64,000 nucleotides of DNA, taken from Neptuniibacter halophilus (GTDB taxonomy: Bacteria > Pseudomonadota > Gammaproteobacteria > Pseudomonadales > Balneatricaceae). Below the pieces are notes generated by a model, which worked only from the letters and a program-made list of their open reading frames with translations, was not told the origin of the DNA and searched no databases. The position numbers were made by a program, and so were the translations under genes. Shown here one piece after another: positions 8,882 through 17,415 of the stretch. Every line of letters begins with the position of its first letter. Position 1 is the stretch's first letter. The stretch covers positions 2,976,001 to 3,040,000 of the forward strand of contig NZ_AP027292.1 in the NCBI RefSeq assembly GCF_030295765.1, written 5' to 3'.

Positions 8882-10261
8882 TTATGGGGAAAGGGGTTGC
8901 CTGCTCCGCCAGTAGAGGCGGGACAGTAACAGTATAGCCCCGATCGTCAGGCCGATTAGCAAACCGATCCAGAACCCCAGAGGGCCCATGGCGGGTAATA
9001 GTAAATTCGTTTTGCCGAGCAGGTAGCCGGTGGGGAGGCCGACAACCCAGTAAGCGATAAATACCAGCAGCAGGGGGATGCTGGTGTCTTTGTAGCCGCG
9101 AAGTGCACCGGCGCAGGTGATCTGAATCGCATCTGAGAACTGAAACAGTGCAGCCACCGTGATGAGTACGGTCGCAATTTCGATAATAGTGGTTTCCCGC
9201 GTATACAGAGAGGCGATCTCCTGAGCGAACAGTGCCATGGAGGCGGAACTGACAAAGGCCAGCCCCAGTGTGATCAGAAGGCCACTGCTGACACTGAAAC
9301 GCGCGGCTTCCGGGCGTCCGGCGCCGAGTTGGTGGCCGACGCGGATGGTCAGTGCCATGGCGATACTCAAGGGCAGCATAAAGATCAGGCTGGTGAAGCT
9401 GATGGTGATCTGGTGCGCCGAGATAATCACCTCACCCAGATCAGCCAGCAGCAGGGCAATGACTGAAAACATGCTGGCTTCAATCAGCAGGGCAAAACCG
9501 ATCGGCAGGCCCAGGCGAATATAGCTTTTCGCCTGAGTCAGCGGCGGCAACCGCCATTGGCTCAAGGGTTTAATACTGTCGAAGCCGGGGGATTTCTGCA
9601 GGTAGAGCAAAGCGGTCAGGCACATGGTCCACATCACAATCGCCGTGGCCCAGCCACACCCTACGCCGCCCAGTTCCGGGAAGCCAAATTCGCCGTAAAT
9701 AAGCACGTAGTTGAGCGGTATGTTACAGAGCAGGCCCAGTATTGAGATCTTCATAACCGGGCGTGTTTTACCAAACCCTTCTACGTAACTGCGGATCAAC
9801 TGAAACAGCAGCAGGGCGGGGAAGCCCCAGGATATGGCCGCCAGATAGGCCTGGGTCAGCCGCGCCAGCTCAGCTTCCACTGACATGAGTTCAAAGATGA
9901 AACCGCAGTTTTGCAGAAAGCTGATGCCGAGCAGGCTCAGTATTCCGGCGACAATCATTCCCATATGTAAAGGTTGCCGGCTCTGTTCGGCCGCTCCGGC
10001 GCCGACCAGATGGGCGACCAGCGGCGTAGTAGCCATCAGCAAACCCTGACTGGCGATAAACAGCGGTAACCAGATGCCGGAGCCCAACGCGACCGCAGCC
10101 AGATCGGTAGGGCTGTAGCGCCCGGCCATCAGGGTGTCGACAAATCCCATGGAGGTCTGTGCCAGTTGGGCGATGGCGATGGGCAGACCAAGGCTCAGAA
10201 TTAGTTTTATTTCAGCTATCCGTTTCAGGGCTGGAGCTCCGTAAATAAAGAAAAGCGACAA
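8882..10261 (-). CDS. norM: MATE-family multidrug/Na+ efflux transporter (NorM-like)
   Basis: This is a 12-helix cation-coupled antiporter that exports drugs or metabolites. The roughly 450-residue length, the opening LSLGLPIAIAQLAQTSMGFVDTLM-type helix, the internal repeat (second half from about residue 240, RLGLPIGFALLIEASMFS) and the VGHQLGAGRPEAA loop all fit MATE/NorM. The start is unclear: the open frame begins at TTG 10261 without a ribosome site, and there is no ATG or GTG before the first helix. CTG at 10229-10231 lies 8 nt behind GGAG and may be the real start. Substrate is not predictable. Confidence 0.88.
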   Translation of the reverse strand: MSLFFIYGAPALKRIAEIKLILSLGLPIAIAQLAQTSMGFVDTLMAGRYSPTDLAAVALGSGIWLPLFIASQGLLMATTPLVAHLVGAGAAEQSRQPLHMGMIVAGILSLLGISFLQNCGFIFELMSVEAELARLTQAYLAAISWGFPALLLFQLIRSYVEGFGKTRPVMKISILGLLCNIPLNYVLIYGEFGFPELGGVGCGWATAIVMWTMCLTALLYLQKSPGFDSIKPLSQWRLPPLTQAKSYIRLGLPIGFALLIEASMFSVIALLLADLGEVIISAHQITISFTSLIFMLPLSIAMALTIRVGHQLGAGRPEAARFSVSSGLLITLGLAFVSSASMALFAQEIASLYTRETTIIEIATVLITVAALFQFSDAIQITCAGALRGYKDTSIPLLLVFIAYWVVGLPTGYLLGKTNLLLPAMGPLGFWIGLLIGLTIGAILLLSRLYWRSRQPLSP

Positions 10262-10668
10262 TCCAGAAGTGGCCGTCTCATACCGAGACTAAGCAGGAGT
10301 GCCGGAGGTTCTGTGATCTGTCGCGGGAGGGCTATTCTTGAGGATTGGGCGCTGAACTGCAAGCGCTGATGCATGGTCACTGCGTGGAGCTGGCTGGTTT
10401 TTGCACAGTCTGGCAGGGTGTGTGTTGTGTACGCTTATTGACCAAATGATTAGGCAAAACCATGAATTTGTCATTGAATTCACATGTAACAGCGCTATGA
10501 TCAAGAGGCTAGAAAAAGAATACGGCTTGCATTGGTAGTGGCGGAGCCTCCTTTCGACACCTCCTATTTCGCACGGGTAATTCAGTTTTTCTCAGCTCCA
10601 AATCGTCAGGAACAGGGATGCTCCCGAGTTCTGGCAAATTACTAATGTCCAAAATAGGATGATGAAAG
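10262..10668. other. Intergenic region holding the cold-shock gene promoter and leader
   Basis: This 407-nt gap lies between divergent norM and the cold-shock gene. The right half is the csp promoter and long 5' leader. The left half (10262-10430) shows no supportable gene; it contains GCGGGAGGGC at 10323, a ribosome-site-like string also seen at 2079 and 49169, but no good ORF follows it here. Confidence 0.5.
10474..10501 (+). promoter_or_regulatory. Promoter of the cold-shock gene
   Basis: TTGAAT (10474-10479), a 16-nt spacer and TATGAT (10496-10501) form a good sigma-70 promoter. A start near 10508 would give a leader of about 160 nt. Long structured leaders are a hallmark of cspA-type mRNAs. 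Confidence 0.55.
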
Positions 10669-10872
10669 ATGGCAACAACTGGAACAGTTAAGTGGTTTAA
10701 CGACGAAAAGGGTTTTGGCTTCATTGAGCAGGAAAACGGACCTGACGTTTTTGCTCATTTCAGCGCAATTCAGGGTGACGGCTTCAAGAGCCTGGCCGAA
10801 GGTCAGAAAGTTGAATTCACGATCACTCAGGGTCAGAAAGGCCCTCAGGCTGAGAACATCGTTAAGCTGTAA
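10669..10872 (+). CDS. CspA-family cold-shock protein
   Basis: This 67-residue single cold-shock domain binds single-stranded RNA/DNA and acts as an RNA chaperone and antiterminator. RNP1 is KGFGFI (14-19) and RNP2 is VFAHF (27-31); the surface aromatic residues W9, F16, F18, F28 and F31 are kept. The ATG is preceded by AGGATGATGAAAG. It is monocistronic, with a long 5' leader and a strong terminator 44 nt after the stop. Which Csp paralogue it represents cannot be told. Confidence 0.96.
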   Translation: MATTGTVKWFNDEKGFGFIEQENGPDVFAHFSAIQGDGFKSLAEGQKVEFTITQGQKGPQAENIVKL

Positions 10873-10915
10873 ACGCTCCGGTAGGCCGTAGCCCGGCCAC
10901 AGCAAAATGATCGAT

Positions 10916-10943
10916 AAAAGCAGACCCTTCGGGCTGCTTTTTT
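10916..10943 (+). terminator. Terminator of the cold-shock gene
   Basis: AAAGCAG-ACCCTTCGGG-CTGCTTT followed by TTT ends the csp transcript; the TTCG tetraloop makes it strong. Confidence 0.8.
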
Positions 10944-10958
10944 ATTGCCCGAAAAAAC

Positions 10959-11192
10959 TCAGGCGGTACTCCGTTCCAGCAGGGTTAATATCTGTAATGC
11001 TTCCCGTTGGTTGTTGCCGCAGAACTCGGCCTCGGGGGTAAAACCGGCGCAGACTGCCGGGCGTTCAGGCGAGTCAAAAATAAGGCAGAGAAGTTCTTCA
11101 CTGAGGTGCTTGCAGCGTTCCCCGGCGGGTTTGTTTAAGCTGGAGATACTCGGTGCAATACAACAGGCACCGCAAGAGGCTCGGCATTCCAT
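10959..11192 (-). CDS. YkgJ-family cysteine-cluster protein (UPF0153-like)
   Basis: This is a 77-residue member of the small CxxCxxCC-type proteins thought to bind zinc or an iron-sulfur cluster; function unknown. Visible cysteines are C3, C7, C10 and C11 (MECRASCGACC), C27 (ERCKHL), C36, C48 (PAVCAGF) and C58 (EFCGNN), in the order usual for the family. ATG 11192 opens the protein. It stands between the csp terminator and the mqo terminator, so it is probably transcribed alone. Confidence 0.8.
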   Translation of the reverse strand: MECRASCGACCIAPSISSLNKPAGERCKHLSEELLCLIFDSPERPAVCAGFTPEAEFCGNNQREALQILTLLERSTA

Positions 11193-11251
11193 AATGTGTG
11201 ACGGGGACCGCGAAGTGAAAAGGCTATTTTAGCCCAACTGACGGGGAATTT

Positions 11252-11275
11252 AAAAAGCCGGTCAGTGACCGGCTT
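11252..11275 (-). terminator. Rho-independent terminator of mqo
   Basis: AAGCCGGTCA (11255-11264) and TGACCGGCTT (11266-11275) form a stem that, read on the minus strand, is followed by TTTTTAAATT. It lies 35 nt past the mqo stop. Confidence 0.8.
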
Positions 11276-11309
11276 CAGAGGGAGGTTGTCCGGGCTTCTG
11301 CAGGCCGCC

Positions 11310-12821
11310 TCAGGCAACCTGCAGTTCAGGCTTTTTTACGTTATCCAGCCCCAGAACATCCAGAGTACGCTGACGAATGCTGCGCAACAGCTCTGCATCC
11401 TGTGTCAGATCCTGACCGTAGGAAGGGATCATCGCGTGCAGTTTTTCCTGCCACTCGGGAGTGCTAAGTTGTTCTGCAAAACAGGTTTCTACGATGTTAA
11501 CCATGGTGGAAACCGCCGTAGAAGCGCCCGGAGATGCGCCCAGCAGGGCAGCAAGGGAGCCGTCGGCTGCGGAGATTACCTCGGTACCGAACTCCAGTTT
11601 GCCCTTGCCTTCAGCGTCTTTCTTGATGATCTGGACGCGCTGACCTGCGTAAGACAGCTCCCAGTCTTCATCTTTGGCATCCGGGAAGAAGCGGCGCAGT
11701 GAGTCAACGCGCTCACCGTGAGACTGCATCACTTCACTGATCAGGTACTTGGTCAGGTCCATGTTGTTCATGCCAACGGAGAGCATCGGCTTGATATTGC
11801 CGAGGTTGATGCTGAGCGGCATGTCCAGAATCGAGCCCTGTTTCAGGAACTTGGTGGTAAAGCCGGCAAACGGACCAAACAGCAGGGCCTGCTCACCGTT
11901 GATGACACGTGTATCCAGGTGAGGTACGGACATCGGTGGCGCGCCGATCGGCGCCATGCCATAGACTTTCGCCAAGTGCTGTTTAACGATTTCAGGCTTG
12001 CGGCAAACCAGCCACTGGCCGCTCACCGGGAAGCCGCCGTAGCCTTTGCCTTCCTGAATGCCTGATTTCTGCAACAGTGGCAGGGCACCGCCACCTGCAC
12101 CCAGGAAAACGAATTTTGCGTTGTAGATCTCTTTTGCGCCGCTTTGTTCGTTCTTCAGTGTCACTGTCCAGCTTTTGTCACTGTTCTGGTTCAGGTCTTT
12201 GACTGTGCGGCTCAGCAGTAACTCAAAGTCATCCTGCTGTTGCAGGTGGTTGACCATATTACGTGCCAGAGAGCCGAAGTTGACGTCGGAACCATAGCGA
12301 ACGCGGGTCGCAGCCACTTTTTCATTCGGATCGCGATTGGCCATAACCAATGGCATCCACTCCTGCAGGGTAGTGAAATCTTCGCTGTATTCCATATCCT
12401 CAAACTGGTGTGAGGCACGCAGGGCTTCATAACGCTTGCGCAGGAATTCGACGTTCTCTTCACCCCAGACAAAGCTCTGGTGTGGAACCGGGTTGATAAA
12501 CTGGTTTGGCTCAGGCAGTGCGTTCTGCTCGACCAGGTAAGACCAGAACTGCAGGCTGACTTCAAATGAGGCATTAATTGCGAATGCTTTGCTGGCATTG
12601 ATACTGCCGTCAGCCATCTTAGGGGTGTAATTCAATTCGCAATAAGCGGCGTGACCAGTACCGGCATTATTCATGCCGTCAGTGCTTTCATAGGCAACAT
12701 GGTCCAGGCGCTCGACCATGCTGATTTTCAGGGATGGATCCAGCTGCTTGAGCATAACCCCCAGGGTTGTACTCATCGCTCCCGCGCCGACTAGTAATAC
12801 GTCTACTGATTTTGTGCTCAT
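11310..12821 (-). CDS. mqo: Malate:quinone oxidoreductase
   Basis: Mqo is an FAD-dependent peripheral membrane enzyme that oxidises malate to oxaloacetate and passes electrons to quinone, a TCA-cycle step. The N-terminus carries the dinucleotide motif VLLVGAGAMSTTLG, followed by ESTDGMNNAGTGHAAYCELNY, which is characteristic of Mqo. The C-terminal part contains AALLGASPGASTAVSTMV. I place the start at ATG 12821 (MSTKSVDV); an upstream in-frame ATG at 12866 would add 15 unusual residues. Length 503 is normal. Confidence 0.96.
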   Translation of the reverse strand: MSTKSVDVLLVGAGAMSTTLGVMLKQLDPSLKISMVERLDHVAYESTDGMNNAGTGHAAYCELNYTPKMADGSINASKAFAINASFEVSLQFWSYLVEQNALPEPNQFINPVPHQSFVWGEENVEFLRKRYEALRASHQFEDMEYSEDFTTLQEWMPLVMANRDPNEKVAATRVRYGSDVNFGSLARNMVNHLQQQDDFELLLSRTVKDLNQNSDKSWTVTLKNEQSGAKEIYNAKFVFLGAGGGALPLLQKSGIQEGKGYGGFPVSGQWLVCRKPEIVKQHLAKVYGMAPIGAPPMSVPHLDTRVINGEQALLFGPFAGFTTKFLKQGSILDMPLSINLGNIKPMLSVGMNNMDLTKYLISEVMQSHGERVDSLRRFFPDAKDEDWELSYAGQRVQIIKKDAEGKGKLEFGTEVISAADGSLAALLGASPGASTAVSTMVNIVETCFAEQLSTPEWQEKLHAMIPSYGQDLTQDAELLRSIRQRTLDVLGLDNVKKPELQVA

Positions 12822-13269
12822 AGGAACTTCGCCATTTGTAATAATAATGGTTGTTTGAAGCATCACGGCTAACAGAGCTTGTGGCCCGGCGGGAGTGATC
12901 CATAACTCCTTGATCCCCGACCGGTTAGCGGTGGCTTCAATCTGGCTGCAACAGGCTCTTGCATAGAACTATGACATTTTGTCTATGTTGCAGTGCGGTT
13001 GTCGCGAATTATACGGATTTTGTCGGTAATGTCTTGGTAATTGCTACGAAGGGTCTTAGCAATTCGGCGCATAGTCATTCTAAAGTAGTAACGAAATCAC
13101 CTGTTATCAGGCCTTGGCTGCCATTTCTATAAGAGATCGCTTATGGATCCTATTCAAAAATAAAATATAGCTTATATAGCGGCGTATATTTGTCGTCAGG
13201 GGGCATATTTACTTATTTCATCGACTAGAATAGTCTCCACGCCCCACTTGTTCCGTTGCGGAGAGATCG
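12822..13269. other. Divergent intergenic region mqo / SUKH gene
   Basis: This 448-nt gap includes AT-rich DNA. On the minus strand a perfect -10 TATAAT is present at 13008-13013, with only a weak -35 (CAAGAC, 13031-13036), and is the likely mqo promoter. On the plus side AT-rich sequence (13140-13230) with TAGAAT at 13226-13231 could drive the SUKH gene. No gene of its own is supportable. Confidence 0.45.
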
Positions 13270-13671
13270 ATGGAAGATATTATTGAATTGCTGCAGGAGC
13301 GTAATGCCGATGTACCTGTGCCGCTTGAGCTGCCGGATGACGATGACCTGGTTGAGATTGAGGAGCAGATCCTGATCTCTCTGCCGGATGAGTACAAGGA
13401 GTTCCTGCTTGAAGTCAGTGATGTCATCTGTGGTTCTCTGGAACCGGCTACAGTGGCAGACCCTCAGTCTCATACGTTTTTGCCGGAAATGGCAGCAACG
13501 GCCTGGGATATTGGCATGCCGCGGGAGTTTATTCCTGTCTGCGAGCATGCGCAGGGATATTACTGCATCAGTCAGGAAGCTCAGATCTTCCTGTGGCAGC
13601 GGGATGAAGGGCTGGTTGATGAGTGGCCTTCGATCTGGAACTGGGCTAAAGAAGTATGGCTGGAGAGCTGA
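13270..13671 (+). CDS. SMI1/KNR4 (SUKH) family protein
   Basis: This is a 133-residue protein of the SUKH superfamily. The family is known for immunity proteins against polymorphic toxins, but also includes housekeeping members without toxins. The visible signature is the strand-helix start ELPDDDDLVEIEEQILISLPDEYKEFLLEVSD with the typical LP-x-x-Y-K-x-F-L core, and a later YYCISQEAQIFLW. GGAGAG precedes the ATG. A second small acidic gene follows after 2 nt. No toxin, Rhs, or secretion gene is adjacent, so a direct immunity role is not supported by context. Confidence 0.82.
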   Translation: MEDIIELLQERNADVPVPLELPDDDDLVEIEEQILISLPDEYKEFLLEVSDVICGSLEPATVADPQSHTFLPEMAATAWDIGMPREFIPVCEHAQGYYCISQEAQIFLWQRDEGLVDEWPSIWNWAKEVWLES

Positions 13672-13673
13672 GC

Positions 13674-14087
13674 ATGAGCGGAACACTGTTTAAACAGGTT
13701 GAATTACTGGCTGAGCAGATGCTGGAAGCGGCTGAGGCAGATGATGAACCTCGCTTCTATCAGCACTATGAGGCGCTGGAAGCGCTCTGTATGAGCCATC
13801 AGGGCAAAAAGTCTGATCATCCGGTGTTGTGGGAGACGCTGGCCGATTTTTCCGAGGATAATCCCCGGGCAATTGCGCTTTACCAACAGGCGTTCAGTCT
13901 GGCTGATCAGCTAAAAGAAAATGAGTATAAAGCGTCGATTATGTTCGCACTGGCGCAACGCCAAAGCGAAGAGGGTGACAGTGAAGCAGCGCTGCTGTCG
14001 CTGGAGAAGGCGCAGCGGTTCGCCTCTTTTACTGAGGACGAGGAGTTGCAGCAGGAGATTGCTGAACTGCAGTCAGCTCTGGCTTAA
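13674..14087 (+). CDS. Small helical-repeat (TPR-like) protein
   Basis: This is a 137-residue acidic, all-helical protein that I cannot assign to a named function. The middle part (PRAIALYQQAFSLADQLKENEYKASIMFALAQRQSEEGDSEAALLSLEKAQRFA) resembles two or three TPR units (A-x-x-x-Y-Q-A pattern), suggesting a protein-protein adaptor. ATG 13674 follows GGAGAG at a good distance inside the end of the SUKH gene, from which it is separated by only 2 nt, so the two are coupled. A perfect terminator follows. Confidence 0.75.
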   Translation: MSGTLFKQVELLAEQMLEAAEADDEPRFYQHYEALEALCMSHQGKKSDHPVLWETLADFSEDNPRAIALYQQAFSLADQLKENEYKASIMFALAQRQSEEGDSEAALLSLEKAQRFASFTEDEELQQEIAELQSALA

Positions 14088-14099
14088 TCGCCGCTAGCA

Positions 14100-14139
14100 G
14101 CACAAAAAAACGGAGCCAGTTGGCTCCGTTTTTTTGTGC
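14100..14139. terminator. Bidirectional terminator between the SUKH operon and phaC
   Basis: A perfect 19-bp inverted repeat with a 2-nt centre combines A7/T7 runs and a GC-rich core (CGGAGCCA / TGGCTCCG). It works in both directions for convergent transcripts. Confidence 0.92.
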
Positions 14140-14149
14140 ATGGCCAGGC

Positions 14150-15913
14150 TTAGTCGATACGTACAGCGACGTAACGACCCGGTGCCGGCTCAATGGCCTG
14201 ATACTCGGCATTACCCGGCGCAGCCGGTGCAGGCACTTTTTTGCCCGCACGGCGTTTCAGCCACTCGGCCCAGTGAGGCCACCAGGAGCCTTCCTGACGT
14301 TCCGCGCTTTCCAGCCAGTGCTCTGCAGTTTCACCCAGCTCACCGTTGATCCAGTAGTGGCGACGGTTTTTGGATGCCGGGTTGATAACGCCGGCCACGT
14401 GACCGCTGGCGCCGAGAACAAACTCGTTTTTACCTTTGAGCAGCTCGGTGCCGCTGAAGGTGCCTTTCCACGGTGCAATATGGTCTTCGATGGTCGACAG
14501 GAAGTAGCAAGGGATCTTGATTTTGCCCAGGTCGATCTTTTCACCACAGATGGTCAGCTCATCTTTTTTGGTCAGCGCATTGTCCAGATACATCTTGTTG
14601 ATGTAGTAGGTGTACATGGTCGCTGGCAGGTTGGTTGAGTCGCTGTTCCAGTAAAGGATATCGAACGGCGGTGGTGTCTGGCCTTTAAGGTAGTTGTTGA
14701 CTACGTAAGACCAGATCAGGTCATTGGAGCGCAGCATGTTGAATGAGGTCGCCAGCTCGCGTCCACTGAGATAACCCTGATTGTTGACCTTGTCTTCCAG
14801 CTTCTTAACCTGCTGTTCGTCAATGAAAACGCAGAGATCACCCGGATCCTGGAAGTCCAGCAGGGTGGTAAAGAAAGTGGCAGAGGCGATAGTGGTATCT
14901 TTACGTGCGGCCATCACTGCCAGACTGGTGCCCAGCAACGTACCGCCTACACACCAGGCTACCGCATTGATCTTGTCGCTGCCGGTAATCTCCTGAACCA
15001 CCTGAGTGGCTTTAATCACGCCTTTTTCTACGTAATCGTCCCAGCTGATGTAGCTCTGATCAGTTGTCGGGTTGAGCCATGAGACCATAAAGGTGGTCTG
15101 GCCCTGATCAACACAGTATTTAACGTATGAGTTGCTTTCCTGCAGGTCGAGAATATAGAACTTGTTGATGCAGGGCGGCACGATCATGGTCGGGCGTGCG
15201 AAGGTTTCTTCGGTCGTTGGCTTGTACTGGATGAGCTGGAACATCTCGTTTTCGAAAACCACGGTACCTTCGGTGGTAGCAATGTTCTCGCCCAGTTTGA
15301 AGGCTGACTCGTCGGTCATGGAGATGCGGCCTTTATCCACATCGCCGAGCAGGTTTTTCAGACCGTCTACCAGACTCTGACCTTTGGTTTCGAGTGCCTG
15401 CTGCAGGACTTCCGGGTTGGTGAGGGCGAAGTTGGTCGGCGACATCGCGTCTATGTACTGCTGGGTGTAAAACTCCAGCTTTTTCTGTTCCTGATCGGAG
15501 AGCTTGGCATTGGAAGCCATCTCCTGCAGCAGTCGTGAACTGAGCAGGTAGGATTGCTTGATGTAGTCAAAGACCGGGTTCTGAGACCACTCTTCAGCCT
15601 GGAAGCGGCGATCACCGCGGGCAGGTTCGGCGATGGTCTGGTCGGTTTTTCCGGTGAGCAGATTAGTCCAGAGGTTTAGCTGGCTCTGCTGGTAATCAGT
15701 AATGGCGCGAATCCATACGGTTGGGTCTTCCCAGGAGCGGTTAGCCAGTTCAGTCCAGGACTGAGCAAACTGGGTGAAAATATCGTCACCGCCTGAGGTT
15801 GAAAACATGTCCAGCACTTTCTGTGTTTCGGTGTTCAGGTAGTCGATAAACTCCTGAGGATTGGAGGAGAGTAGATTGCTATTGTTGTCCATAGGTTCGC
15901 CTTTCTTCGTCAT
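14150..15913 (-). CDS. phaC: Class I poly(3-hydroxyalkanoate) synthase
   Basis: PhaC polymerises 3-hydroxyacyl-CoA into PHA granules. The 587-residue protein has the lipase-like box AWCVGGT with nucleophile Cys321, Asp477 in STIEDHIAPW and His505 in GASGHVAGVIN, with a conserved WSYVVNNYLKG segment. The length indicates class I (short-chain monomers). Start may be ATG 15913 (MTKKGEP, GGAAG upstream) or ATG 15892 (MDNNSN, AAGG upstream). No phaA, phaB, or phasin is adjacent; the PhaR regulator lies 36 kb away (51724). Confidence 0.95.
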   Translation of the reverse strand: MTKKGEPMDNNSNLLSSNPQEFIDYLNTETQKVLDMFSTSGGDDIFTQFAQSWTELANRSWEDPTVWIRAITDYQQSQLNLWTNLLTGKTDQTIAEPARGDRRFQAEEWSQNPVFDYIKQSYLLSSRLLQEMASNAKLSDQEQKKLEFYTQQYIDAMSPTNFALTNPEVLQQALETKGQSLVDGLKNLLGDVDKGRISMTDESAFKLGENIATTEGTVVFENEMFQLIQYKPTTEETFARPTMIVPPCINKFYILDLQESNSYVKYCVDQGQTTFMVSWLNPTTDQSYISWDDYVEKGVIKATQVVQEITGSDKINAVAWCVGGTLLGTSLAVMAARKDTTIASATFFTTLLDFQDPGDLCVFIDEQQVKKLEDKVNNQGYLSGRELATSFNMLRSNDLIWSYVVNNYLKGQTPPPFDILYWNSDSTNLPATMYTYYINKMYLDNALTKKDELTICGEKIDLGKIKIPCYFLSTIEDHIAPWKGTFSGTELLKGKNEFVLGASGHVAGVINPASKNRRHYWINGELGETAEHWLESAERQEGSWWPHWAEWLKRRAGKKVPAPAAPGNAEYQAIEPAPGRYVAVRID

Positions 15914-16348
15914 ATCCGTCTTCCATCTCTCTTGCTTCTTCTGTCAATTTCGCCGGAAGCGTGGGAATACACAGTTTTTATCGGGTTTTTCAGCTTATTG
16001 TCGGCTGTTGATGATTGCAAGAACGCGCTACTGAAACACCAGCATATGTCTGAGCGGTAGTCTGACGCAAGGTATCACTTGGTAGATAACGCTAAGGTGT
16101 TATACGTTTTCAGTATAAAGCCTGGTTATTAGTGCTACCTTCAGGTCTAACAACCGGTATTCGCGGCGCTGTGTTGCTCCATCCGCGGGGCTGAACAGGT
16201 GTAAAGATCCTACTGGTTAAATGTTTCAGTAATTTGTATCACCGCAGTGACCGGCTGATGTTCACCCGATGGTTCTGTGGCAACAGGGAATTTTGTTAGA
16301 ATCCCGGCTTTACCCTTTTGCCGGGTCAGACTTATGGAGGCGCAGCGG
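15914..16348. other. Divergent intergenic region phaC / glutaredoxin-like gene
   Basis: A 435-nt gap. On the minus strand TATACT and TATAAC sequences around 16095-16118 are candidate phaC -10 elements. On the plus strand TTCTGT-N17-TTAGAA (about 16272-16300) is a weak candidate promoter for the following gene. I see no gene, repeat or RNA element here. Confidence 0.4.
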
Positions 16349-16603
16349 GTGCGAGAGCTTGAATTGATGGGAACCTTAGGGTGTCACTTGTGCGAGGTTG
16401 CAGCGCAACTGATCGCTGCCACGGTCGATATGCAGCAGTACGCCATCTATCAGGTCGATATCGCAGATGACGATCAGTTGCTGGAGGCTTATGCCGTGCG
16501 TATTCCTGTGCTGGTGGATCTGAGCAGCGGCAAGGAGCTGAGCTGGCCGTTTGATCAGACAGGGCTGAGTGATTTTCTCAGTCAGTTGGATCAGCCAGCC
16601 TGA
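16349..16603 (+). CDS. Glutaredoxin-like thiol-redox domain protein (DUF836 type)
   Basis: This is a small thioredoxin-fold protein of 84 residues with the active-site motif GCHLCE (CxxC; about residues 11-16) and the cis-proline segment VRIPVLVD. I start it at GTG 16349, because GGAGG at 16336-16340 is exactly 8 nt upstream; the open frame extends further (ATG 16334 and beyond), but those residues are not thioredoxin-like. DUF836 members are about 80 residues, which agrees. The 3' end overlaps the end of convergent tatD by 26 bp. Confidence 0.85.
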   Translation: MRELELMGTLGCHLCEVAAQLIAATVDMQQYAIYQVDIADDDQLLEAYAVRIPVLVDLSSGKELSWPFDQTGLSDFLSQLDQPA

Positions 16604-17387
16604 AAAACTGTCGGCTGGTAGTGGCGACCTCAGTCTGCAGTTGCTTAAGTGACACCCCGCGTAAGCTGGCGACCTTGGCTGCGATATGCGGAAGGAATTC
16701 AGGCAGATTCCGTCGGGATCGGGGCTTTGGCTTGAGATCGCGGGGAATCAGATAGGGAGCATCGGTTTCCAGCATCAGCCGATCAGCAGGAATTTCACTG
16801 ACCAGCCGCTGTAATTCGCTGCCGCGGCGTTCGTCGCAGATCCATCCGGTAATGCCGATGTGCAGATCCAGATCCAGATAGTTGTAGAGCTCTCTTTTAC
16901 TGCCGGTAAAGCAATGCGCTACCGCGTGACGGAAATCATCCCGATAGGTTTTCAGTATTTCTACCTGTTTCTGGTGGGCGTCCCGTTCGTGCAGAAACAA
17001 AGGTAACCCGCATTCTGCGGCCATTTCGACTTGCTTTTCGAATGCCGCGATCTGCATATTGGCCGGAGAAAAATTGCGATTAAAGTCCAGCCCGGTTTCA
17101 CCCACGGCGATTACGCAATCCTCACGATAGAGGGGCTGAAGCTCGGCCAGATCGGAAGCAGAGTGGTCTTTTGCGTAGTGGGGGTGAACGCCGGCGGTAC
17201 AGAATAGCCGGCCGGGATATTGCTGGCACAGCTCGATCGCCTGAAGGCTCTCCTGCAGCGTGGTACCGGTCAGAATCATCTGGCCGACACCGGCTGCAAA
17301 ACTACGTTCGATGACCTCGCTACGGTCGGAATTAAAACTGTTATCGGTCAGGTTAACGCCGATATCAATCCAGCAGGGGGCAGACAT
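16578..17387 (-). CDS. tatD: TatD-family metal-dependent hydrolase / DNase
   Basis: TatD enzymes are TIM-barrel metallohydrolases with 3'-5' exonuclease activity in DNA repair. The motifs are in order: IDIGVNL near the N-terminus (usually D-x-H; here D-I-G-V-N as in TatD proper), GVHPHY, VGETGLDF, LFLHERDA, HCFTGS, and LMLETDAPYL. Length 269 is close to the 260 of E. coli TatD. It lies 28 nt downstream of slt on the same strand, so cotranscription is likely. Confidence 0.92.
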   Translation of the reverse strand: MSAPCWIDIGVNLTDNSFNSDRSEVIERSFAAGVGQMILTGTTLQESLQAIELCQQYPGRLFCTAGVHPHYAKDHSASDLAELQPLYREDCVIAVGETGLDFNRNFSPANMQIAAFEKQVEMAAECGLPLFLHERDAHQKQVEILKTYRDDFRHAVAHCFTGSKRELYNYLDLDLHIGITGWICDERRGSELQRLVSEIPADRLMLETDAPYLIPRDLKPKPRSRRNLPEFLPHIAAKVASLRGVSLKQLQTEVATTSRQFFRLADPTD

Positions 17388-17415
17388 AAGGTAAAGCTCT
17401 CAATCGGGTCGCGGG

